10,708 nt of DNA, taken from Alkaliphilus sp. (GTDB lineage: Bacteria > Bacillota > Clostridia > Peptostreptococcales > Natronincolaceae). The stretch covers positions 1 to 10,708 of the forward strand of contig JALNXC010000017.1 in the NCBI GenBank assembly GCA_023230535.1, given 5' to 3'. The position numbers and the translations under genes were made by a program. This document shows positions 1 through 5,633 of the stretch, one piece after another. Numbering within the stretch: the first letter of the stretch is position 1; each line of letters opens with the position of its first letter. The notes under the pieces were generated by a model. The model saw only the letters and a list, made by a program, of their open reading frames with translations, did no database searches and had not been told where the DNA came from.

Positions 1-117
1 AGTGGAATGAATATCAGGAAGCCGGGCATATATCGTAATTTCCCATGGATAAGGACACAAATTTAAGATAATGTATTACAGGATAAAATGACGGGGGTAT
101 ATAAATCGGTGTCCATG

Positions 118-146
118 TAACAAATAATATAAGTTTGTTATATAAT
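118..146 (+). promoter_or_regulatory. Candidate greA-lysS promoter with a 7-bp inverted repeat
   Basis: A perfect -10 hexamer TATAAT lies at 141-146. Immediately upstream, TAACAAA (118-124) and TTTGTTA (134-140) form a perfect 7-bp inverted repeat filling the place of the -35 box and spacer. No good TTGACA-like -35 is visible at the expected distance, so the promoter may depend on an activator or the repeat may be an operator; both are inferences. A start here would give greA a leader of about 120 nt. Confidence 0.5.
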
Positions 147-176
147 AAAGAAATATAAAGGGCTTATGAAAACATA

Positions 177-199
177 TGTTATGAACTGATATCATAACA
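177..199 (+). promoter_or_regulatory. 8-bp perfect stem-loop in the greA leader
   Basis: TGTTATGA (177-184) and TCATAACA (192-199) are perfect reverse complements around a 7-nt loop. No T tract follows, so this is not an intrinsic terminator. It would lie in the greA mRNA leader if the promoter at 141-146 is real. It could be an operator dyad or simply an RNA stem. Confidence 0.4.
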
Positions 200-272
200 A
201 TATTTTAAATGGGCATCAATAATCCGTATAAGGATTTAAATTTAATCAATTATAGAGAGGGAGGGAGATGTT

Positions 273-749
273 ATGGTAGATAAAGAAATTGTTCTAACAG
301 TTCATGGGCTAAAAAAACTGGAAGATGAGTTGGAATTGCTCAAAACAGTAAAAAGAAAAGAGATAGCCGAAAGAATAAAGCAATCAATTGCTTTTGGAGA
401 TATAAGCGAGAATTCGGAATATGACGAAGCTAAAAACGATCAAGCTCAGATAGAAGACAGGATAAAAAAACTTGAAGCCATGCTCCGCAGAGCTACCATA
501 ATAGACGAGGATGATATTAATACAGATATTGTCAGCATAGGCGCAACAGTACAAGTCAAGGATTTAGAGTTTAACGAAATAGTTGAATATATGATAGTCG
601 GATCAGTCGAAGCAGATCCATATGAACTCAAAATATCTAATGAATCTCCTGTTGGCAAATCATTGATAGGGTCAAGAGTTGGGGAAATCGTAGAGATACA
701 GATTCCGGACGGGATTACCAGATACGAAGTATTACAAATTACAAGATAA
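273..749 (+). CDS. greA: Transcription elongation factor GreA
   Basis: GreA enters the secondary channel of backtracked RNA polymerase and stimulates cleavage of the extruded 3' end of the transcript, rescuing stalled complexes. At 158 residues it has normal family length. An N-terminal antiparallel coiled coil spans about residues 8-75 and is followed by an FKBP-like C-terminal domain. The signature GDISENSEYDEAK (residues 42-54) carries the acidic tip residues D43 and E46, equivalent to D41 and E44 of E. coli GreA, so it should be active. The ATG at 273 has a purine-rich ribosome site (GGGAGG, about 260-266). An ATG at 268 is out of frame and stops after three codons. lysS follows after an 18-nt gap with no terminator, so the two are probably cotranscribed, a common arrangement in Firmicutes. 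Confidence 0.97.
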   Translation: MVDKEIVLTVHGLKKLEDELELLKTVKRKEIAERIKQSIAFGDISENSEYDEAKNDQAQIEDRIKKLEAMLRRATIIDEDDINTDIVSIGATVQVKDLEFNEIVEYMIVGSVEADPYELKISNESPVGKSLIGSRVGEIVEIQIPDGITRYEVLQITR

Positions 750-767
750 GCTGGGGGCATACAAGTG

Positions 768-2246
768 ATGAATGAAGAACAGGATTTAAATGAATTGCTT
801 AGAATCCGTATAGATAAATTGAAACATTTAAAGAGTACAGGCAGGGATCCTTTCGAAGTAGAAAAGGTTCATGTCACCCATCATAGTAAAGAAATCAAAG
901 AAAAGTTTGAACAGCTGGAAGGAAAGGAAGTGACGGTTGCAGGACGCCTCATGGCCAAACGGGGCCATGGCAAGGCGGGATTTATCAATATCCAGGATAA
1001 AGAAGGCCAGATACAATCATATGTAAGACAGGACAAGATAGGTGAAGATGACTATGAACTATTTACCACCTATGATATAGGGGATATTCTGGAGGTAAAA
1101 GGTGAGGTTTTCAAGACAAAAAAAGGAGAAGTTTCGATAAGGGCGAATGAAGTCCGTCTGCTTGTAAAATCAATTCAAATTTTGCCGGAAAAATGGCATG
1201 GATTGAAGGATCATGATCTGAGGTACAGGCAGAGATATGTAGATTTAATAGTCAATCCGGAGGTAAAGGAAACATTTATTACAAGATCCAAGATAATCAA
1301 GGCCATAAGAGAATATTTGGATGACAGGGGGTACTTGGAGGTAGAGACCCCTATACTAGGCACCATAGCCGGGGGCGCCAACGCCAGGCCTTTCATCACA
1401 TATCACAATACTTTGGATATTGATATGTATCTGCGGATTGCAAACGAATTATTCCTGAAGAGATTGATAGTCGGAGGGTTTGATAAGGTATACGAAATGG
1501 GCAAGATGTTCAGAAATGAAGGTATATCCATCAAACATAATCCCGAGTTTACAGGTATTGAAATTTATAAGGCCTATGCAGATTATAACGACATGATGGA
1601 AATCACTGAAAATATAATAGCCTATGCGGCTGAAAAAACCTTAGGCACCGTCAAAATCAATTATCAGGGCCGGGAATTAGATCTGACTCCCCCTTGGAAG
1701 AGGCTGACTATGATAGATGCGTGTAAAGAATATGCAGGTGTGGATTTTAACGATATCAAAACCGATGACGAGGCAATAAAAGCAGGTAAAAAGCTGGGGA
1801 TTGAAATTAAACCCGGGATGAAAAGGGGACATATCATCAGTGAAACATTTGAAGAACATGTTGAGAAATACCTGATTCAGCCTACTTTTATAACACAATA
1901 TCCGGTGGAAGTATCGCCTCTATCAAAACGAAATTCCGATAATCCGGAATTGACAAATCGGTTTGAGGCTTTTATCAATGCATGGGAAATTGCAAATGCT
2001 TTTTCGGAGCTCAATGATCCCTTCGATCAGAGGGAAAGGTTTATGGAGCAATTGGCACAGCGTGAAGCCGGTGATGAAGAGGCACATATGTTGGATGAAG
2101 ACTTTCTAAATGCCCTGGAGGTAGGATTACCGCCTACGGGTGGATTAGGGATAGGAATAGACAGGGTAATAATGTTATTGACAGATTCCCCGTCTATACG
2201 TGATGTGTTGCTGTTTCCTACAATGAAACCCATAGAACCGGAATAA
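768..2246 (+). CDS. lysS: Lysyl-tRNA synthetase, class II
   Basis: Charges tRNA-Lys with lysine using ATP in the cytoplasm. The N-terminal OB-fold anticodon-binding domain covers roughly residues 50-155 and includes VAGRLMAKRGHGKAGF. The class II catalytic core follows: motif 1 around EVETPIL (191-197), motif 2 with FRNEG (248-252) and the HNPEFTGIE stretch behind it, and motif 3 GIGIDR (461-466). All are intact, and 492 residues is normal for bacterial LysRS. GTG at 765 and ATG at 768 are consecutive in-frame starts. The ribosome site is a G run at 753-757, and ATG 768 is preferred by codon type; choosing GTG 765 adds one residue. The gene is the second of the greA-lysS pair. No T-box leader is visible before it or before greA, so control is probably through the greA promoter. 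Confidence 0.97.
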   Translation: MNEEQDLNELLRIRIDKLKHLKSTGRDPFEVEKVHVTHHSKEIKEKFEQLEGKEVTVAGRLMAKRGHGKAGFINIQDKEGQIQSYVRQDKIGEDDYELFTTYDIGDILEVKGEVFKTKKGEVSIRANEVRLLVKSIQILPEKWHGLKDHDLRYRQRYVDLIVNPEVKETFITRSKIIKAIREYLDDRGYLEVETPILGTIAGGANARPFITYHNTLDIDMYLRIANELFLKRLIVGGFDKVYEMGKMFRNEGISIKHNPEFTGIEIYKAYADYNDMMEITENIIAYAAEKTLGTVKINYQGRELDLTPPWKRLTMIDACKEYAGVDFNDIKTDDEAIKAGKKLGIEIKPGMKRGHIISETFEEHVEKYLIQPTFITQYPVEVSPLSKRNSDNPELTNRFEAFINAWEIANAFSELNDPFDQRERFMEQLAQREAGDEEAHMLDEDFLNALEVGLPPTGGLGIGIDRVIMLLTDSPSIRDVLLFPTMKPIEPE

Positions 2247-2272
2247 GAATTTATAAATAATGTATATAAGGA

Positions 2273-2337
2273 GACAGGCCTTTTGTGTGTCACTTAACAT
2301 AAAGTGTAACATAAAGGGTCTGTCCCTTTTTGTTACA
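2273..2337 (+). terminator. lysS terminator overlapping a competing hairpin
   Basis: Arm 2273-2293 pairs with 2304-2324 across a 10-nt loop: 16 Watson-Crick pairs, 3 G-U pairs and 2 mismatches of 21. It is followed by CC and five T (2327-2331), so it reads as an intrinsic terminator 27 nt after lysS. The second arm can instead pair downstream: 2305-2318 with 2324-2337, 13 of 14 pairs with a TCTGT loop. That alternative would sequester the T tract inside its stem. A 10-bp direct repeat TAACATAAAG (2295-2304, 2307-2316) contributes to both structures. Confidence 0.65.
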
Positions 2338-2460
2338 GTTTGTTCACTCAGATATTCTTCATTTCACTCAATTCATTTAGATACCATGACATAGCCGGGA
2401 TTTGCTCGGCAATCGGGCGGTCCGTTTTGCTCGGATATTGGCATTATCCGTCTTAAATTA
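2338..2460. other. Spacer with short direct repeats and dyads, no gene
   Basis: This spacer, part of the 286-bp gap between lysS and the thioredoxin-like gene, holds no convincing reading frame. TTCACTCA occurs at 2343-2350 and 2363-2370. TTTGCTCGG occurs at 2401-2409 and 2426-2434. CGGATA (2432-2437) pairs perfectly with TATCCG (2445-2450) over a 7-nt loop. The 2391-2450 stretch is visibly richer in G+C than the flanking spacer. It could be a worn intergenic repeat or a mobile-element remnant, but nothing identifies it. Confidence 0.35.
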
Positions 2461-2493
2461 AAAATAGAATATAAAATAGAATAGTGGTATAAT
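2461..2493 (+). promoter_or_regulatory. Extended -10 promoter with 12-bp direct repeats
   Basis: TGGTATAAT (2485-2493) is an extended -10 element (TG, one base, TATAAT) 40 nt before the thioredoxin-like start. The -35 zone has no TTGACA match. It carries two tandem 12-bp copies of AAAATAGAATA followed by T or G (2461-2472, 2473-2484). An extended -10 often compensates for a weak -35. The tandem repeat could be a regulator site on one helix face, which is inference. Confidence 0.6.
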
Positions 2494-2532
2494 AATATTA
2501 ATAGCTGTGAGAAATACTAGGGGGGATAAAGT

Positions 2533-3048
2533 ATGAGTTTTCAGCAGTTGTTTGAAAAAGGAATATCTTTTGAAGTATTCACTCCCGATGACCATGATGT
2601 GAATATGGAAAAATTGTTAGAAATATACGATGGAATTGAAATTAATGAAGAATTATTTAATAAAATCAAATCAATAGATGATTCAATATATATAATAGCC
2701 TTTGCCGAATTATGGTGCTCAGATTGTATCATAAACTTACCTGCGCTCAAGAAGATAAACGATATCAATTCCGGTATAGTATTTAAAATTTTGCCTAAGG
2801 ATTTTGATGAAGATTGTATAGAAAAATGTGAAGTATACGATAAACTGAAAATCCCTACTTTTATAATATTAAATAATAAATTTGAAGAGATAGGGAAATT
2901 TGTTGAAAATCCCAAAATACTCAATGATATTATAAATAAAGGAAATCAGGTAGAAATTGTTGTAGCGAAGCGCAAGTATCAAAAAGGAGAATATGTGAGC
3001 GAAACCATAGAAGAAATTATTGATATGATAATAGAAAAAATCGGTTAA
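2533..3048 (+). CDS. Thioredoxin-fold protein (WCSDC active site)
   Basis: A 171-residue cytoplasmic protein with a thioredoxin-like core. A beta strand (IYIIAFAELW) runs into the redox motif W61-C62-S63-D64-C65, and an IPT at 107-109 supplies the conserved cis-proline (P108) facing the active site. No signal peptide or membrane segment is seen. CSDC differs from the CGPC of classical thioredoxin and resembles thioredoxin-family proteins with WCPDC-type motifs, so the exact partner is uncertain. Residues 1-50 precede the thioredoxin core, and the C-terminal part is lysine- and glutamate-rich. ATG 2533 is set by a strong G-rich ribosome site (2519-2525). It lies 120 bp upstream of nrdJ on the same strand. 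Class II RNRs need dithiol reduction after each turnover, so a role as NrdJ reductant is attractive but inferred. Confidence 0.85.
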   Translation: MSFQQLFEKGISFEVFTPDDHDVNMEKLLEIYDGIEINEELFNKIKSIDDSIYIIAFAELWCSDCIINLPALKKINDINSGIVFKILPKDFDEDCIEKCEVYDKLKIPTFIILNNKFEEIGKFVENPKILNDIINKGNQVEIVVAKRKYQKGEYVSETIEEIIDMIIEKIG

Positions 3049-3052
3049 TCTT

Positions 3053-3089
3053 AAAAGACAACCCCGAACCCTTGTCTTGTTCAAGACAA
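3053..3089 (+). promoter_or_regulatory. Three-arm alternative hairpins between trx-like gene and nrdJ
   Basis: Arm 1 AAGACAA (3055-3061), arm 2 TTGTCTT (3072-3078) and arm 3 AAGACAA (3083-3089) are arranged so that arm 2 can pair perfectly with either neighbour: over a 10-nt C-rich loop with arm 1, or over GTTC with arm 3. A short T run (3095-3099) begins 5 nt after arm 3, too far for a confident terminator. The set could act as a processing or attenuation site. No strong separate promoter for nrdJ was seen, so readthrough from 2488 is plausible. Confidence 0.45.
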
Positions 3090-3168
3090 TAAAATTTTTA
3101 AAGGGAACTTTGTAAAGAGCGATCTAATGGGCGGAGTAAAGTGTTATGAAAACAGGGAGAGGATTTTA

Positions 3169-5523
3169 ATGGTTCAAGTTATAAAACGGGACGGCAGGTC
3201 GGTAGATCTTGATCTGACCAAAATTGTAAATGCGATCAATAAAGCTATGGCGGAAACTAAAGAAGGCATAGATGAAGAATTGAGTATTCGAATTGCGGAG
3301 GAGATAGGTGAAAAAATAAGGGGTCGAATAGAGCCCATACATGTGGAAGAGATACAGGATATTGTGGAAATGAAATTGATGTCTTCGCACAGGAAGGATG
3401 TGGCTAAACGCTATATCATATATAGAAATGAGAGAGCAAAGCTGAGAAGCATGTTTAAAAGGGATGTAGAAACCCTGTTGACGGACGAATTTACCAGTAA
3501 ATACAAACACCAGCTGTCTCCCTTAAATCAGCTGGGCAATTTTGTATATTATCGCACATATTCCAGATGGTTGCCGGACCAGAGAAGGAGGGAATATTGG
3601 TGGGAGACCGTCAGGAGGGCGGTAGAATACAATTGCAGCTTAGTACCTACAAGGAGGGAGGAAGCGGAAAAACTGTTTGATAATATATATAATCTCAGAC
3701 AATTTTTGTCCGGCAGGACATTTTGGGTAGGGGGGACTGCCGTGGCTAAGAATTATCCCATGGCTAATTATAATTGTTCCTTCCTGGTTATAGATAGTTT
3801 TGAGGCATTCAGGGAACTCTTTTATTTGCTTATGGTCGGTTCCGGAGTAGGGGCCAGGGTTTTGAAGGATGATGTAAAAAATCTCCCTAAAATAAGGGTC
3901 GATTATGAAATTATACATAAGGATTATACCCCCATACCGCACAATGCAAGAGAGGATAACACCAGCCTCTATTTTTCGCATAACAACACTGTTAAAATTA
4001 CGGTGGGAGACAGTAAGGAGGGCTGGGTACAGTCTTTGGATTTTTTCTTTAAACTTTTATACAGTAACGAATACAGGAATATCAAAACAATAATCATTGA
4101 TTATGACCATGTCAGGCCGAAGGGGGAAAAACTAAAAACCTTTGGAGGGACGGCCAGCGGGCATTCAAGTTTAAAAAATATGTTTTACAAGATAGATAGG
4201 GTAATAAAAAATAGTAAAAAATCCGATGTTTTTGAAAAGATAAAATTGAGACCTATTCATTGTTTAGATATTGCCAATGTCATCGGGGAAAATGTTGTTG
4301 TAGGCGGAGTCAGGCGTACGGCCGAGATGATTTTAATTGATCCCGACGATAGGGAATGCATAGGGGCCAAATCCAATCTATACAGCCAGATAGACGGGCA
4401 ATGGATAGTAAATCAGGATATTGTACATAGACAGATGAGCAACAACTCAATTTATTATAGAGAGAAGCCAACCCGTGAGAAGCTGCATTGGCAGATACGG
4501 CAGATGCGTTATTCCGGGGAGCCGGGCTGGGTCAATGCAAGAGCCGCATCCGAGAGGAGGCCTAACATGCAGGGCGTAAATCCCTGTGGAGAAATACTGC
4601 TGGATTCCCGGGGATTGTGCAATTTAACCACTGTCAATGTTTTAGCATTTGTAAAAGAAGACGGGACACTGGATGTGGACAACCTTTTGGAGGCCCAAAG
4701 ATTATCCGTCAGGGCCGGATACAGGATGACCTGTGTAGAGCTTGAACTGCACAGCTGGGATAAAATACAGCAGAGAGATAAACTTATCGGCTGTTCCTTA
4801 ACCGGCTGGCAGGATGTGGTAAATGCCACCGGTATAACCAAAGAGGAAGAAGCGAATATATTGAGCATGTTGAGAAAAACGGCACGGGAAGAAGTGGATT
4901 TATATGCCAAAGAGGTCGGAGAAAATGCTCCCCTGTTGGTAACTACCGTGAAGCCTGAGGGAACATTGAGCCAGTTGCCTACCGTATCCAGCGGGGTTCA
5001 TTATTCACATTCTTCCTATTATATAAGGAGAATAAGGATAAGCTCCAGCGATCCGTTAATAAAGGTATGTGAAGATTTGGGATATCCGGTTTATCCGGAA
5101 GTTGGACAAGATAGGGACGCATGTGCCACAAAGGTAGTGGAATTTCCGGTAGAAGCGCCGGCGGGAAAGACGAAGTACGATGTTTCGGCGATAGAGCAGT
5201 TAGAAAACTATAAGTTATTTATGGAAAACTATGTGGACCATAATTGTTCTATAACCGTTCATGTGAGGGAGCATGAATGGGAAGATGTTGAAGAATGGAT
5301 ATGGCAAAATTGGGATGATGTTGTTGCACTTTCATTTTTGGCATTAGAGGATAATTTCTATCAATTACTGCCGTATGAAGCGATTGATAAGGAGGAATAC
5401 AATAGGAGAAAGAGCGAAATGAAACCTTTTATTCCTTCACTTATAAGCAAATATGAGGAGCAGGAAACAAATTTGGATATAAGCGGCAAGGGCTGTGATA
5501 ACGGCATCTGCCCCGTAAGATAA
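3169..5523 (+). CDS. nrdJ: Adenosylcobalamin-dependent ribonucleoside-triphosphate reductase (class II RNR) with ATP cone
   Basis: Reduces ribonucleoside triphosphates to dNTPs with a thiyl radical generated from adenosylcobalamin, without needing oxygen. The product has 784 residues. An ATP cone occupies about 4-92 (VIKRDGR start, YRNERAKLR end), and the rest aligns by eye with Lactobacillus leichmannii RTPR. Key cysteines are present: C203 (NYNCSF), radical C473 with E475 in NPCGE, and C484 (GLCNL). The 11-residue spacing of C473 and C484 matches C408/C419 of the Lactobacillus enzyme. The tail CDNGICPVR keeps the shuttle pair C776/C781. GGTASG (about 326), GGVRRTAEM (about 379) and TTVKPEGT (592) are also conserved. 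No intein is present. An in-frame ATG at 3127 would add 14 residues, but ATG 3169 has the clear ribosome site (AGGGAGAGG, 3154-3162) and begins right at the cone. No NrdR-box pair was recognised. Confidence 0.95.
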   Translation: MVQVIKRDGRSVDLDLTKIVNAINKAMAETKEGIDEELSIRIAEEIGEKIRGRIEPIHVEEIQDIVEMKLMSSHRKDVAKRYIIYRNERAKLRSMFKRDVETLLTDEFTSKYKHQLSPLNQLGNFVYYRTYSRWLPDQRRREYWWETVRRAVEYNCSLVPTRREEAEKLFDNIYNLRQFLSGRTFWVGGTAVAKNYPMANYNCSFLVIDSFEAFRELFYLLMVGSGVGARVLKDDVKNLPKIRVDYEIIHKDYTPIPHNAREDNTSLYFSHNNTVKITVGDSKEGWVQSLDFFFKLLYSNEYRNIKTIIIDYDHVRPKGEKLKTFGGTASGHSSLKNMFYKIDRVIKNSKKSDVFEKIKLRPIHCLDIANVIGENVVVGGVRRTAEMILIDPDDRECIGAKSNLYSQIDGQWIVNQDIVHRQMSNNSIYYREKPTREKLHWQIRQMRYSGEPGWVNARAASERRPNMQGVNPCGEILLDSRGLCNLTTVNVLAFVKEDGTLDVDNLLEAQRLSVRAGYRMTCVELELHSWDKIQQRDKLIGCSLTGWQDVVNATGITKEEEANILSMLRKTAREEVDLYAKEVGENAPLLVTTVKPEGTLSQLPTVSSGVHYSHSSYYIRRIRISSSDPLIKVCEDLGYPVYPEVGQDRDACATKVVEFPVEAPAGKTKYDVSAIEQLENYKLFMENYVDHNCSITVHVREHEWEDVEEWIWQNWDDVVALSFLALEDNFYQLLPYEAIDKEEYNRRKSEMKPFIPSLISKYEEQETNLDISGKGCDNGICPVR

Positions 5524-5531
5524 AAAACAAC

Positions 5532-5590
5532 GGGGACTGTACCTCCGGTCGGTTTTTTGACCGGAGGGCCTGTTCCCTGTGGTTTTTTTT
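5532..5590 (+). terminator. nrdJ intrinsic terminator, probably bidirectional
   Basis: A 9-bp GC-rich stem (5542-5550 with 5559-5567, loop GGTTTTTT) is extended by an internal loop and 6 further pairs (5532-5537 with 5572-5577, one of them G-U). Eight T follow at 5583-5590. It starts 8 nt after the nrdJ stop. On the minus strand the stem is also followed by a T run (complement of the A run at 5522-5530), so it can back up termination of the convergent EF-G2 gene. Confidence 0.88.
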
Positions 5591-5595
5591 GTCAT

Positions 5596-5630
5596 AAAAA
5601 AAGCACGTGCAAAATTCACACATGCTTTTT
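5596..5630 (-). terminator. Terminator of the EF-G2 gene
   Basis: Read on the minus strand, the arms at 5619-5630 and 5598-5609 form a 12-bp stem with one U-G pair and a 9-nt loop, and the T run continues to 5596. It begins 4 nt after the stop codon of the minus-strand gene. The plus strand would have a C-A mismatch where the minus RNA has U-G, so it fits minus-strand use better. Confidence 0.8.
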
Positions 5631-5633
5631 GAA

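Larger units (their letters stand above)
1..272. other. Gene-free leader upstream of greA
   Basis: No gene can be supported here. Two short open stretches run in from the left edge on the plus strand, one ending at a TAA at 36-38 and the other at a TAA at 64-66. Either could be the tail of an upstream gene, but neither is recognisable. The rest is AT-rich and holds several dyads. GGACAC (53-58) can pair with GTGTCC (109-114), with ATTTA/TAAAT pairing just inside. TAACAAA (118-124) pairs with TTTGTTA (134-140), and an 8-bp stem occupies 177-199. No T-box consensus or other riboswitch class was recognised. Confidence 0.5.

Noticed and set aside
1..272. T-box or lysine riboswitch controlling greA-lysS
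   Set aside because: No T-box AGGGTGGNACCGCG-like sequence, specifier stem or terminator pair is visible, and the first gene is greA.
3127..3168. Longer nrdJ N-terminus from ATG 3127
   Set aside because: The extra 14 residues are not part of the ATP cone and no good ribosome site precedes 3127, whereas 3169 has AGGGAGAGG at proper spacing.
2461..3168. NrdR boxes before the thioredoxin-like gene or nrdJ
   Set aside because: I looked for paired 16-bp ACAC-AT-rich-GTGT palindromes and found none. The AT-rich repeats at 2461-2484 are not palindromic.
3169..5523. Intein in nrdJ
   Set aside because: RNR genes often carry inteins, but the protein is 784 residues and runs through all catalytic motifs at normal spacing.
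5437..5623. Two small minus-strand frames over the nrdJ end
   Set aside because: They run through both terminator hairpins and into nrdJ, have no ribosome site, and show no recognisable product.
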